The notes: generated by a model from the letters alone, not told the origin. Shown: positions 43,988-53,984, counted from the first letter of the stretch. The stretch: 64,000 nt of DNA from UBA1181 sp045639525 (GCA_045639525.1 JAZUDI010000024.1:1-64000); one strand, 5' to 3'. A program made the numbers and translations.

Positions 43988-46099
43988 ATGGAAGATTTTG
44001 AACAACTATTTTCAAATTGCGACCTGCAACCGCAAGAGAAGGATGAATTGGCTCGACTCTTCGCCGCCGACCATGATTTGGTGAAGGTAGGCGTGGAGAT
44101 CGTGAAAATCATCCAAAAGGAGGTGGATCTAGGTATGATACCTAAGGTTGGTGTCATCCTTTATGAAGCGATCTTGGCGGAAATGGTCACGATGGATGGG
44201 GTTGTCGCCTCTTTTGGAGAGCAGGTGGCCGCCTTCGTGCGCGCTCTGTTGAAGGTAGGTGAGTTGTATAGCAACCATCCCGCTGTGGAGTCGGACGCGT
44301 TCAGAAAATTGTTGCTGACCATGGCGGAGGATATCCGCGTGGTGATTGTCTTGATCTGTAATCAACTCTATTTGATCAGAAATATAGATTCTTACGATGA
44401 GGCGGAACGTACCCGTATCGCTACGGAGGCCTCCTTCCTTTATGCGCCGTTGGCTCACCGTTTGGGACTCTATAAGGTGAAGTCCGAATTGGAGGATCTC
44501 TCCTTGCGACAGACCAACCGCGCTATCTACGATGAGATTGTCACCAAGTTGCATGATACCAAGCAGCAGCGTGACGCATATATTCGCGCTTTCATCGAAC
44601 CGGTGCAGCAAAAATTGGAGGCGGCCGGTTTCCATTTTACGATGAAGGGACGCACCAAGTCGGTCTATTCGATTTGGAATAAGATCAAGAAGCAGAATAC
44701 GGTCTTTGAGAATATCTATGATATTTTCGCCATCCGTATCATATTGGATACTCCGTTGGAAAAGGAGAAGGCTGATTGCTGGCAAGCCTATTCCATTGTG
44801 ACCGATATGTATCAGCCCAATCCGAAACGATTGCGTGATTGGCTCTCCATCCCCAAATCAAACGGTTACGAGTCACTCCATACGACGGTGATGGGACCGG
44901 AAGGAAAGTGGGTGGAGGTGCAGATCCGCACGCAGCGTATGGATGAGGTGGCCGAAAAGGGTCTTGCCGCTCATTTCAAGTATAAGGGCGTCAAGAGCGA
45001 AGCCAATTTCGACGATTGGTTGGCCAATGTACGAGACCTTCTACAGAATCCCAATGCGGGTGGTGTGGAGTATTTGGATGATTTCAAACTGAATCTCTAC
45101 GACAAGGAGGTGTTCGTCTTTACCCCTTCTGGTGAACTGAAACAGATGCCAAAGGGATCCACCTTGTTGGATTTCGCCTTTATGATCCACTCCAACTTGG
45201 GAAGCAAGTGTATTGGTGGAAAGGTGAATGGTAAGAATGTGCCAATCCGTTACCAATTGAATAATGGTGACCAAGTGGAGATCCAGACTGCCTCCAACCA
45301 AGTACCACACGAGGAGTGGTTAGAGTTTGTCCAGACCACTAAGGCGCGGACTCGCATCAAGCAGTTTGTCCGTGAACAGGAGAATGCCTATATGGATCTA
45401 GGCAAAGAGTTGCTGAAGCGTAGGTTAAAGAATTGGAAGCTGGATTACGATGAGGGTGTGGCAGGAAAATTGGCCAAGAAGATGGGTAGTCCGACCATTC
45501 AGGATTTCTACAAACGGTTGGCAGAGGATAAGGTGGACTTGGGTAAGGTGAAGGATAACTATATCGCCTGCATGGCTCCGGAGTCCAAACCGGACGATGT
45601 TCGTAGTGCGGATGGTTTCGAACACATCTCCAACCTCTCCGATGTTAGTTCCAAAGAGGATGTTTTGGTGATCGATAATAATTTGCAGGGTATCCAGTAC
45701 AACCTCTCCAAATGTTGTAATCCGATCTATGGTGATGATATTTTTGGTTTCGTCTCCGTGAAGGGTGGTATCCGCATCCACAAGAAAGATTGTCCGAACG
45801 CACCTCAAATGTTGTCTCGTTTCGGCTATCGTTTCATTAAGGCAAGATGGGCTGGAAAATCCGGATCCCAGTACAATTGTACCCTTCGTGTCACGGGTAC
45901 GGATGATATAGGTATTGTGACCAATATCTCTTCGTTGATACAAAAAGAGACCAATGTTTCGCTTCGATCCATGTCGGTCGATTCCGTGGATGGCCTCTTC
46001 CGTGGTACGCTGACCATATCCGTTTCCGATACCAAGGTGTTGGATGGAATCATCAAGAAAATCAAAGCGATCAAAGGCGTCAACAGCGTTGATCGATAA
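43988..46099 (+). CDS. RelA/SpoT-family (p)ppGpp synthetase with degenerate HD hydrolase
   Basis: The 703-residue protein has the order pseudo-hydrolase, synthetase (about 215-340), TGS (about 375-440), helical, Zn-finger-like (CC at about 577-578) and ACT (about 625-703). Synthetase motifs are intact: GRTKSVYSIW, IYDIFAIRII and NGYESLHTTVMG. EVQIRTQRMDEVAEKG completes the set. The HD-pair position reads YEAILAEM instead of HDVVEDT, and the later D of DRLHNMRT reads NQLYLIRN. The N-terminal hydrolase therefore looks dead. I infer a synthetase-only or regulated enzyme. Another hydrolase-capable homologue would be needed elsewhere in the genome. Confidence 0.9.
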   Translation: MEDFEQLFSNCDLQPQEKDELARLFAADHDLVKVGVEIVKIIQKEVDLGMIPKVGVILYEAILAEMVTMDGVVASFGEQVAAFVRALLKVGELYSNHPAVESDAFRKLLLTMAEDIRVVIVLICNQLYLIRNIDSYDEAERTRIATEASFLYAPLAHRLGLYKVKSELEDLSLRQTNRAIYDEIVTKLHDTKQQRDAYIRAFIEPVQQKLEAAGFHFTMKGRTKSVYSIWNKIKKQNTVFENIYDIFAIRIILDTPLEKEKADCWQAYSIVTDMYQPNPKRLRDWLSIPKSNGYESLHTTVMGPEGKWVEVQIRTQRMDEVAEKGLAAHFKYKGVKSEANFDDWLANVRDLLQNPNAGGVEYLDDFKLNLYDKEVFVFTPSGELKQMPKGSTLLDFAFMIHSNLGSKCIGGKVNGKNVPIRYQLNNGDQVEIQTASNQVPHEEWLEFVQTTKARTRIKQFVREQENAYMDLGKELLKRRLKNWKLDYDEGVAGKLAKKMGSPTIQDFYKRLAEDKVDLGKVKDNYIACMAPESKPDDVRSADGFEHISNLSDVSSKEDVLVIDNNLQGIQYNLSKCCNPIYGDDIFGFVSVKGGIRIHKKDCPNAPQMLSRFGYRFIKARWAGKSGSQYNCTLRVTGTDDIGIVTNISSLIQKETNVSLRSMSVDSVDGLFRGTLTISVSDTKVLDGIIKKIKAIKGVNSVDR

Positions 46100-46128
46100 T
46101 TATTAAATAGAAATATAAGCTTATTGAT

Positions 46129-46734
46129 ATGTTTTCAGGAATTGTAGAGACTGCTGCTAAGGTGGTCGCATTGAAAAAGGATCAAGAGAATTTACATATT
46201 ACGATGACTTGTCCTTTTGTGTCTGAATTGAAGATTGACCAGAGCGTCGCCCACAATGGCGTATGTCTGACCGTGGTGGAGAAGAGCGCGGAGACCTACA
46301 CCGTGACAGCGATCCAGGAGACGCTTCGTCGTTCCAATTTAGGATTGTTGAAGGAGGGTAGTTTGGTCAACTTGGAGAGAAGTATGGTGATGAACGGACG
46401 TCTGGACGGTCACATCGTGCAAGGACACGTTGATCAAGTGGCCAAATGTGTTGGTAAGAAATCTGAGGATGGTAGTTTTTATTTCACCTTCCAATATGAT
46501 GTCGATAACGAAATGGTGAAGAAGGGATATGTGACGGTTGAGAAGGGTTCCGTGACTGTGAATGGTGTGAGCCTGACCGTCTGTGATTCGCAGAAAGACC
46601 GTTTCTCCGTAGCGATTATTCCTTATACTTACGAGCATACCAATTTCTGCCAAATAGAGGTTGGAACTGTGGTGAATATCGAATTCGATATCGTCGGTAA
46701 GTATATCAGCCGTATGTTGGAGTATCGCGGCTAA
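46129..46734 (+). CDS. ribE: riboflavin synthase alpha subunit
   Basis: Riboflavin synthase converts two 6,7-dimethyl-8-ribityllumazines into riboflavin and a pyrimidine. The 201-residue trimer-forming protein has two homologous lumazine-binding repeats, starting MFSGIVETAAKV and repeating near residue 97 (GHVDQVAKCVG). The conserved HNGVCLTV and VNGVSLTV lie in the two halves, and the terminal helix is present. It lies 29 nt after the RSH gene, with no FMN riboswitch in the gap. Co-transcription with RSH is likely. Confidence 0.95.
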   Translation: MFSGIVETAAKVVALKKDQENLHITMTCPFVSELKIDQSVAHNGVCLTVVEKSAETYTVTAIQETLRRSNLGLLKEGSLVNLERSMVMNGRLDGHIVQGHVDQVAKCVGKKSEDGSFYFTFQYDVDNEMVKKGYVTVEKGSVTVNGVSLTVCDSQKDRFSVAIIPYTYEHTNFCQIEVGTVVNIEFDIVGKYISRMLEYRG

Positions 46735-46825
46735 ATCGGATATAGGGTGAGGGGTGCGGATAGACGTACCCCCGCCATTTTTTACAGCCTGTTATAACCT
46801 GTTTTAAATATTTAATTGAAAAATT

Positions 46826-47557
46826 ATGCTTGGTTTAAGTTTGAGTAACATTTTGTTTTTGGACATTGAGACGGTGCCGCAGACAGCGACATTGTCCGAA
46901 ATGGATCCTGTGTTGGCACAGTTGTGGGAAGAGAAGATCGTATCGATGCGGCAGCGTCTTCCGGAACGCTATCCGGCGGAGTGCACGGGGGAGAGTAAAT
47001 TCCAGGAGGCGGGTATCTTCGCCGAGTTTGGAAGAGTTGTCTGTGTGTCGGTAGGGTATATCTACGAGTCGGAAGGGGTGCGCCGCTTTCGAAGTAAATC
47101 CTTCTATGGGGAGGATGAGAAGAGGTTGTTGTCGGATTTCGCCGACTTGTTGAATAACTATTACAACGCCTCCCAAGACTTCCTCTGTGGCCACAATGTC
47201 AAGGAGTTCGACATCCCCTTTATCGCCCGACGCATGATTGTTCATGGCATACCTTTGCCCAGTGTGTTGAATGTCATGGGAAAGAAGCCTTGGGAGGTGC
47301 GTTTCCTCGATACGATGGAGATGTGGAAGTTTGGTGACTTCAAACACTACACCTCGCTGAAACTACTATGTTCGGTGTTGGGGATTCCCTCTCCGAAAGA
47401 TGATATAGATGGAAGCCAGGTGGCGCGGGTTTATTACGAGGAGCGTGATTTGCCTCGTATTGTCCATTATTGTGAAAGGGATGTCTTAGCGACGGCTAAC
47501 CTCTATTTGCGGATGGTGGGGGAGCCGATTATGGAACCGATATTGGAGGAGGCGTGA
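46826..47557 (+). CDS. PolB-like DEDDy 3'-5' exonuclease
   Basis: The 243-residue protein resembles the exonuclease domain of B-family DNA polymerases found alone in Bacteroidota. Exo I is FLDIETVP (D, E), Exo II is CGHNVKEFDIPFIARRM, and Exo III is YCERDVLATA (Y-x3-D). All four metal-binding acids and the tyrosine are present, so it should be active on single-stranded DNA ends. Substrate and partner are unknown. It is convergent with the Fur-family gene, separated by six bases. Confidence 0.88.
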   Translation: MLGLSLSNILFLDIETVPQTATLSEMDPVLAQLWEEKIVSMRQRLPERYPAECTGESKFQEAGIFAEFGRVVCVSVGYIYESEGVRRFRSKSFYGEDEKRLLSDFADLLNNYYNASQDFLCGHNVKEFDIPFIARRMIVHGIPLPSVLNVMGKKPWEVRFLDTMEMWKFGDFKHYTSLKLLCSVLGIPSPKDDIDGSQVARVYYEERDLPRIVHYCERDVLATANLYLRMVGEPIMEPILEEA

Positions 47558-47563
47558 ACAGCG

Positions 47564-47983
47564 CTAAGAGCGCTTCGAGGCGCACTTGTCGCAAATTCCC
47601 TTGATCATATAGTTGACCGACTCCATTAGATAACCGTTGGGCAGTTTGATGGCGGGAATCTGACTTTCGTGTAGGCAGATGGTCTGGTGGCAGATCTCGC
47701 AGTGGAAATGGGGGTGCATATCCGAAAGGTCACACTCCTTCTCGCTGTGGCAAACCTCGTATTTGGTGGTTCCCTCGTCGTCGATCTTATGGGTGACGTG
47801 GTTCTCCAAGAAAAGGTTGAGGGTTCGGAAGATGCTTGATTTGTCCATGGTAGGCAGGATTTCCTCCATCTCAGAAAGAGAAATCGGGTGCTCTGCGGCC
47901 AGTAACGACCGCAGAACGAGCACCCGATTCGCTGTTGGTTTCACTCCCTTTAGGGAGAGTATATCTTCCTCTTTTCCCATCAT
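47564..47983 (-). CDS. Fur-family transcriptional regulator
   Basis: A 139-residue Fur-family regulator with an N-terminal winged helix (ILSLKGVKPTANRVLVLRSLL, DKSSIFRTLNLFL). The C-terminal dimerisation domain carries HPHFHCEIC and a second CDKC, the two CxxC pairs that hold structural zinc. The regulatory site contains several His/Glu residues (KECDLSDMHPHFH). Which metal it senses (Fe, Zn, Mn or peroxide) cannot be told from sequence alone. The stop of the large CotH gene overlaps its start by one base. Confidence 0.9.
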   Translation of the reverse strand: MMGKEEDILSLKGVKPTANRVLVLRSLLAAEHPISLSEMEEILPTMDKSSIFRTLNLFLENHVTHKIDDEGTTKYEVCHSEKECDLSDMHPHFHCEICHQTICLHESQIPAIKLPNGYLMESVNYMIKGICDKCASKRS

Positions 47984-50900
47984 TATTCTTTGATGATCTT
48001 GCCTACCGATTCGATACCATTTGATGTTGCGCGGACAAAGTAAATACCTTGAGGTAATTTGGTGAGATCGATAGCATCGTATCTACCCTCTATGAATTGA
48101 ATGGATCTCAAGTTGCCCGATAGGTCATAGATTTGAATCTTAGCGGCTCCTTCTAATTCATCGATATAAGTCACATTGGTGGTTGGATTTGGACAGAAAC
48201 TAAGTGCCCTAACTGGGTTAGAAGTAATAAGGTTGCCAGTTTGGTCTTCGACAAAGAGTGTGGCGGAGAATGCCTCCTTAGGCACTAACTTAATCACTTG
48301 CTCTTTGGAAATGTTCGAGAGGTGCTTGCTGGTTGCGTATAGTGCGAAAGTAAAGTCTGAACTGGCTCTGTCTTTTTGGTGAACCTCAACGGCTAAGATG
48401 TTTTCTCCTGGCTTCAGATATTTTTTGCTGATTGGAATCTCTTCTGTTTCATCATCATTGTGGATGGTGGTGCATGTCTCGTAGGTCAATTCTCCCTCCT
48501 TGAGATTGAATCTCTTTATTTCTTTGCCATTGACATAAACAGCCGCACCGTCGTCAAAGGTGATTTTGGCGGTCATGCTTTGTAAATTTGTTGTGTCTTG
48601 AAGGTTGAATACGTGACGGAAGTATCCTGTCAAATATTTAACGCTATCACCCGCTTCTCCACCTTTATGGATATATTCAAGGGTATCGGTATAGGTGAAG
48701 CCTCTGTTTTTCTTTCCCTCGTCGAATCCGATGTATCCATGTTTTGTGAGCCATCCCGCTTCGTTATATTTCAAAGCGGTCCAATCTCCGCTTGGTTGAG
48801 AGTCTGCGTAGTGACAACGCCAATTCTCCATCTTTCCGATGACAGTGTCGAGAGAGGTGATTGGGGTGGAAATCTCCCATTTGACAAAGTAAGCCTTCCT
48901 TGGAAGTACGGGTGACAATGTGAGCGTTTTTCCCTTTTCGATATAGGTGTTCACTTTGTTCGGACCGATTATCTTTCCGTTCAAGTTGTATTGCGCGCCT
49001 TCGAAACTGCTGGCCAAAGATACATTGTATGTGCGTGTTTCGAGTATGGTCTCACAATCGTACTTTCCATTTTCCTCTCCAGGAGTAGCCTCTGAGAATT
49101 CGCTGTTCAAACATGCGGCGAAAGTGGTGAACTTTGAACTTCCATCGGTCTCTCTACCATAGCTATAGTCTTCCTTGATGCTACTATAAGTGATCTTATC
49201 CACCAAGATGACAGAGTCGCGAACTCTCTTTTCCAACTTGATGGTCTCTCCTGCGCTGGAAAGTTTGAATGGAAGATGTTGTGCGCCACTTTTCCCTTTG
49301 TCGTCTGCCCACAAAAGCAAATGCCCTTTGGGTGGAATATTGGTCATTTCGTATCCGCTGGCGATTTTGATTGTCGTGTCGTTATCGCTCAAATAGAATC
49401 CAGCCACATTTACATATTCGTTGCCTGTGTTGTACAACTCAATCCAGTCGGAGCTTTTTTTGCTGTCTGACTCTATGAAATTGATGCTGTTGGCGCATAT
49501 TTCGTTGATGACGATTGTCGGTTTGTCGTAAGTATCCTCCGCTATGGTAAGGTCCACGTTGATTGTATCTCCCTTCAATTTAAGATTAAGGGTTTGAGTG
49601 GTGTAGGATAGGGTAGTGTCTGTGGTGACATCCCATTTCTTAATGATGTAGCCATCAGGTAAGATAGGTTTGATTTTCACATTCATTCCCGAATATCCTT
49701 TTAGCTTATAACTGTTACCACTCTCTTTGATGTTATTTACATTGAATCCCTCCACTTTGCTTTTTAGGTCGCCCTTGCAATTGACGACCAGTACCGTTTT
49801 TTTGTCAACATCCAATTTACAATAAGCGGCAAGGTCCTTTTTATAGACAGAGTTCCTTTCTTTAGCGAAATTCACCATCTTATTAAGTTTTTCTTCCAAA
49901 TTGACACCATTGTCTCTTACCTTGTTGTTAACACAAAGCTCCTTCTCCACTAGTGGAATGAAATCTTCCTTGGCCTTGTCGAATGCATCTCCAGAGAGTG
50001 GCCCCGCCAGCAACTCGATTGCTTTTGTGACAAACATGTCCCTGAAACCTTGGTTCTTCATCAAACATTTGAAGAACTTTGTTTTCCAGATATACTCCTC
50101 GTCAAAGGCATAATTGCTTGGATTGGCATTGGCCCAGTTGGCCTTACCCTCTCCTGTGCACCATAGGATGGTGTTAAGTGTTGGGTAAGTGTAATTATCT
50201 CCACTTCCGTCGTATAGACCCAATCCGAAGTCGGTGTCGTAGAGAATCCATCTGAATTTTCCTCCCACATGCTTTCTCCACGCCTTTTGGTTGTTGCCCG
50301 GCCAGTCGGTGTTGACGATGAATTGCTCGAAGATCATGTAGTTCACATACTCCTCCACATCCATGTAATTGTCCAGTAGGTCCACGAAATTCTCCTTTTT
50401 ATAATTGATGCTATCTGTCACGAAATCATACATCTCATTATAGGCGTTCAAGTCTCCGCAACCGGCCTCCACCCTCTTTTGGGTAAACTCCACGATGTCG
50501 ATTTTATCCTCGTCCAATCCATAGTTAGCCTTTACATAGGAGGCGTTGGTCCGCTCGCGAAGTCCCATCATGCCTTGGTAATCTCCGTTGATGAAATAAC
50601 CGACGGGAAGGTAGGCTTGGTAATCGATGTTGCCAATACCCTTTGCGACACTTTGTGTGAAACCGTCGCGGCAAATCAAATCCTCATAACCGTTTCCTCC
50701 GTTTCTCAATTGGAAGCTGGAATAGATATTGTCTTTCTTGGTACTTTCGTTGTGATAAACTTTGTAGTTGAAAGTCTCGTTTCCTGTACGTTTGTTGGTG
50801 CTGATTTTCAACGACTTTACCTTGTATTCATCTCTGCGTGAGCAACCACCCATGACACCCGCTACAGCCTCTTGTCCAACTTTCTGTTCTCCATTTTCGA

Positions 50901-51915
50901 AGAATTCGAAGTTGATGCCTCGTTGCCAATCCCTGTTGTAGTTGGCCGCATTGGAGATACAACCTTTGACGCCGGGAATACCTGATTTGCTTTGATCGCG
51001 ATTGGCAAACATGCCGTATGTGCCGTCTGTGAGGAATTTGTTGTCCGTAACTACCGAAACGACTGCGGCATCTTTCCCGCTGCAGTCATCTCTTTTACTG
51101 CTATAAATGATGAACGAACCCGTCAAAATGTCGCTTGGAAGGGTGCCTGATTTGAAGGCGCGCGCTCTGATGATTCTTGTCTCCGATAGCTTGATGGATG
51201 ATTCCGCACTCAATACGGAGTCTGTTTCGGTAGGGATGGATCCGTTCAATGTGTAGCGGATGGTCGCACCTGTTGTGGCAGAGGAGATTTTGATTTTCTT
51301 GGGTGTCTCGCTTGATTTCTCAGAATTTGGATAGACGCCTGGTTTGACCTCTCCGAAAGTGGGTTTCGCGCATTGGCTGTCCAATGATTTGTAGGCGGTT
51401 CCATTCACCTTTTTAGGGGTAGGAACCATGTAGCCATTCACGCCATCCTCGTCGGTACCGTATGAGATGTGGGGTTTCATCTTGGAATACTTGAGTGTGT
51501 ACTCGAATCCTTTGTTGTCGCTTATCTCGAGTGATCCTCCGTCGGGATCCACTTTGTAAGGCGAGTGAACCTCTTTAGGGGTATAGTTCTCTTCTGGTTG
51601 GTATTCGTCGAACGGAATGACTTTATATTCCTTGGCACCGATGTTGATGTCTTTGTCAATGGTCCAGCTCCATTTTATCTTTTCTGATGCGGTGGATGCC
51701 TTTAAGTTGTAGTTGGTAATGGTCCATCCTTTGATATTTACGCTCTTGGATCCGTCATTGTAAAGTTCCACCCATCCTGTCAAATCTTTCTCTTCGTTGA
51801 AATAGGTAGCGATGTTACAAGGCATAATCTCATTGATGATTACGTCTGAATAGGCTGAAACGGAACATGTTAGCGCCGCAAGAGCTGTTAAATATCCTTT
51901 AAAAAATTTACCCAT
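47983..51915 (-). CDS. large T9SS surface protein with CotH kinase and lamin-tail domains
   Basis: The 1310-residue secreted protein has this order: signal peptide (MGKFFKGYLTALAALTCSVSA), first lamin-tail domain (about 22-170), chitobiase-like Ig domain (about 205-275). A CotH kinase region then covers about 285-640 (GVMGGCSRRDEYKVKSLK, DNYMDVEEYVNYMIFEQ, WILYDTDFGLGLYDG). A second lamin-tail domain (about 796-930), a beta-repeat, a jelly-roll/CBM-like domain (about 1027-1215) and a T9SS type A sorting signal (about 1238-1310, FCPNPTTN to VGKIIKE) complete it. I choose the ATG at 51915, preceded by an AAGGAG-like site, rare here. CotH domains phosphorylate proteins in Bacillus spores; surface phosphorylation here is inferred. 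Confidence 0.88.
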   Translation of the reverse strand: MGKFFKGYLTALAALTCSVSAYSDVIINEIMPCNIATYFNEEKDLTGWVELYNDGSKSVNIKGWTITNYNLKASTASEKIKWSWTIDKDINIGAKEYKVIPFDEYQPEENYTPKEVHSPYKVDPDGGSLEISDNKGFEYTLKYSKMKPHISYGTDEDGVNGYMVPTPKKVNGTAYKSLDSQCAKPTFGEVKPGVYPNSEKSSETPKKIKISSATTGATIRYTLNGSIPTETDSVLSAESSIKLSETRIIRARAFKSGTLPSDILTGSFIIYSSKRDDCSGKDAAVVSVVTDNKFLTDGTYGMFANRDQSKSGIPGVKGCISNAANYNRDWQRGINFEFFENGEQKVGQEAVAGVMGGCSRRDEYKVKSLKISTNKRTGNETFNYKVYHNESTKKDNIYSSFQLRNGGNGYEDLICRDGFTQSVAKGIGNIDYQAYLPVGYFINGDYQGMMGLRERTNASYVKANYGLDEDKIDIVEFTQKRVEAGCGDLNAYNEMYDFVTDSINYKKENFVDLLDNYMDVEEYVNYMIFEQFIVNTDWPGNNQKAWRKHVGGKFRWILYDTDFGLGLYDGSGDNYTYPTLNTILWCTGEGKANWANANPSNYAFDEEYIWKTKFFKCLMKNQGFRDMFVTKAIELLAGPLSGDAFDKAKEDFIPLVEKELCVNNKVRDNGVNLEEKLNKMVNFAKERNSVYKKDLAAYCKLDVDKKTVLVVNCKGDLKSKVEGFNVNNIKESGNSYKLKGYSGMNVKIKPILPDGYIIKKWDVTTDTTLSYTTQTLNLKLKGDTINVDLTIAEDTYDKPTIVINEICANSINFIESDSKKSSDWIELYNTGNEYVNVAGFYLSDNDTTIKIASGYEMTNIPPKGHLLLWADDKGKSGAQHLPFKLSSAGETIKLEKRVRDSVILVDKITYSSIKEDYSYGRETDGSSKFTTFAACLNSEFSEATPGEENGKYDCETILETRTYNVSLASSFEGAQYNLNGKIIGPNKVNTYIEKGKTLTLSPVLPRKAYFVKWEISTPITSLDTVIGKMENWRCHYADSQPSGDWTALKYNEAGWLTKHGYIGFDEGKKNRGFTYTDTLEYIHKGGEAGDSVKYLTGYFRHVFNLQDTTNLQSMTAKITFDDGAAVYVNGKEIKRFNLKEGELTYETCTTIHNDDETEEIPISKKYLKPGENILAVEVHQKDRASSDFTFALYATSKHLSNISKEQVIKLVPKEAFSATLFVEDQTGNLITSNPVRALSFCPNPTTNVTYIDELEGAAKIQIYDLSGNLRSIQFIEGRYDAIDLTKLPQGIYFVRATSNGIESVGKIIKE

Positions 51916-52103
51916 TTTATTCTCCTTCTTCAATCTGTTAAACACACATCATTTATCAGCGTGTTGTCTGTTTCATGGTTTACTAAACTATGCTGTAAAG
52001 CATTAAATGCCTTTTAAACTGCTAAATTATCTTTTGTTTTTGAGAAATCAAAATTTCAGTCGGAAAATATTGTGAATTGCGATGGTGGATTTGTCTCGTA
52101 AAA

Positions 52104-52132
52104 AAAGAGGCATCGGATTCCGACGCCTCTTT
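52104..52132 (-). terminator. terminator of gpmI
   Basis: Stem AAAGAGGCATCGG with CCGACGCCTCTTT (one mismatch), followed on the minus strand by a T run. It lies just past the gpmI stop. Confidence 0.85.
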
Positions 52133-52152
52133 CGTTTGGTATTGAGTTGTGA

Positions 52153-53667
52153 TTACTTGATCAAACACTTACCTGTCATCTCCTTAGGTTGCTCCAATCC
52201 AAGGATGTGGAGAATAGAAGGTGCGACGTCCGCCAACTTACCATCCTCAACCTTTGCCTCTGGCTTATCGCTTACATATACGAAAGGAACTGGGTTCAAA
52301 GAGTGAGCGGTGTTAGGGGTGCCATCCGCGTTGATTGCGTTGTCCGCATTACCGTGGTCAGCGATGATGATTACATCGTAGCCATTACCCTTGGCAGCCT
52401 CAACAGTATCCTTCACGCAATTGTCGATGGCAACGACTGCCTTCTCGATAGCCTCGTAGATACCAGTGTGTCCCACCATATCACCATTCGCGAAGTTCAC
52501 AACGATAAAGTCGTTCTTTTGAGTCTTGATAGCCTCAACCAACTTGTCCTTTACCTCGTATGCGCTCATTTCAGGCTTCAAATCGTAGGTAGCCACCTTT
52601 GGAGAAGGAACCAAGATCCGCTCCTCACCAGGGAACTCAGCCTCGCGGCCACCATTCAAGAAGAAGGTTACGTGAGCGAACTTCTCTGTCTCTGCGGTAT
52701 GCAATTGCTTCATGCCTTTGTTGCTAAGGTATTCAGCCAAAGTGTTTACCACATTCTCCTTAGGGAAGAGGATGTGAACACCGGTGAATGAAGCGTCGTA
52801 TGGAGTCATACAGTAGAATTGGATATTCTTGATGGTATTCATACCAGCCTCTGGCATGTCTTGTTGCGACAATACGACGGTCAACTCCTTTGCACGGTCG
52901 TTGCGGTAGTTGAAGAAGATCACTACGTCACCCTCCTTGATTCTACCATCTACGTTAGCGTTAACAATTGGCTTGATGAACTCATCAGTTACGCCCTCGT
53001 CGTAAGACTCTTGCATAGCCTTCACCATATCGGTAGCCTTCTTACCTTGTCCGTTTACCAACAAATCGTAAGCCTCTTTCACACGCTCCCAACGCTTGTC
53101 ACGGTCCATTGCATAGAAACGACCGATGATAGAGGCGATCTTACCTGCTGATTTAGCTGTGTGGGCAGACAATTGCTCGATGAATCCCTTACCGCTCTTA
53201 GGGTCGGTGTCACGGCCATCCATGAAACAGTGGATGAAGGTGTTCTCGATGCCGTAAGCCTTTGAGATGTCACATAGTTTGAACAAGTGATCCAAAGATG
53301 AGTGGACACCTCCGTTAGAGGTCAATCCCATGAAGTGGATGTTCTTGCCATTATCCTTTGCGTATGAGAATGCGCTCTTGATCTCTGGATTCTCCATGAT
53401 GGTGTTCTCGCGGCAAGCGATGTTGATCTTCACCAAGTCTTGGTAAACGATACGGCCTGCGCCGATGTTCAAGTGACCTACCTCAGAGTTACCCATTTGT
53501 CCGTCTGGCAAACCAACGAACTCACCAGATGCCTGTAGCTGTGAGTAAGGATAGTTCTTCAACAAAGAATCCCAGTATGGGGTAGGAGTTGAAGCGATCA
53601 CGTCAGACTTAGTCTTGTTACCAAATCCCCAACCATCGAGGATCATCAATAATACTTTCTTGTTCAT
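52153..53667 (-). CDS. gpmI: 2,3-bisphosphoglycerate-independent phosphoglycerate mutase
   Basis: GpmI interconverts 3- and 2-phosphoglycerate in glycolysis using two Mn ions and a phosphoserine intermediate. The 504-residue length is normal. The N-terminal DGWGFG, the nucleophile GNSEVGH (Ser61) and HCFMDGRDTDPKSG are visible. The C-terminal metal segments are NFANGDMVGHTG and IIADHGNAD. All are characteristic of the alkaline-phosphatase superfamily. It is the last gene of a five-gene minus-strand operon and is 29 nt after the DUF4834 gene. Confidence 0.97.
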   Translation of the reverse strand: MNKKVLLMILDGWGFGNKTKSDVIASTPTPYWDSLLKNYPYSQLQASGEFVGLPDGQMGNSEVGHLNIGAGRIVYQDLVKINIACRENTIMENPEIKSAFSYAKDNGKNIHFMGLTSNGGVHSSLDHLFKLCDISKAYGIENTFIHCFMDGRDTDPKSGKGFIEQLSAHTAKSAGKIASIIGRFYAMDRDKRWERVKEAYDLLVNGQGKKATDMVKAMQESYDEGVTDEFIKPIVNANVDGRIKEGDVVIFFNYRNDRAKELTVVLSQQDMPEAGMNTIKNIQFYCMTPYDASFTGVHILFPKENVVNTLAEYLSNKGMKQLHTAETEKFAHVTFFLNGGREAEFPGEERILVPSPKVATYDLKPEMSAYEVKDKLVEAIKTQKNDFIVVNFANGDMVGHTGIYEAIEKAVVAIDNCVKDTVEAAKGNGYDVIIIADHGNADNAINADGTPNTAHSLNPVPFVYVSDKPEAKVEDGKLADVAPSILHILGLEQPKEMTGKCLIK

Positions 53668-53696
53668 TTTTGTATGGTTTAAAATCTTATTTATTG

Positions 53697-53984
53697 TTAT
53701 TTCTCTTCTATCTCTTCGAATTCAGTTGTCTCGGCTGAATCTTTCATCTTTTTGATTCTTTTGAGACCCTCTTCTGTACGGATATCCAATTTGTTCTCTT
53801 CCGAATCTTGGCTGTCATCCTCTTTCCAAGAGGTACGGTGCCTCTCTATACGTTCGTCGCCGCCGGAAAAGCCTAGTAATCTTATTACGCCACGGATGAG
53901 TTTCCCGATCAGCGAAAAGACTGCGGAGGTGCCTGCTAGTCCTAAAAATAGCAGCAGGATGAATATGAATAGTATAAAAGACAT
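53697..53984 (-). CDS. DUF4834 small membrane protein
   Basis: A 95-residue protein with one long N-terminal hydrophobic stretch (about 1-28, FILFIFILLLFLGLAGTSAVF) followed by a strongly charged, acidic C-terminal part. This is the DUF4834 pattern of Bacteroidota. No function is known. It sits between metF (21 nt upstream) and gpmI (29 nt downstream) in an operon. Confidence 0.8.
   Translation of the reverse strand: MSFILFIFILLLFLGLAGTSAVFSLIGKLIRGVIRLLGFSGGDERIERHRTSWKEDDSQDSEENKLDIRTEEGLKRIKKMKDSAETTEFEEIEEK

Noticed and set aside
47558..47580. Hairpin AGCGCT-AAG-AGCGCT between the exonuclease and Fur genes as a terminator
   Set aside because: It lies within the end of the Fur gene and is not followed by a T tract in either direction.
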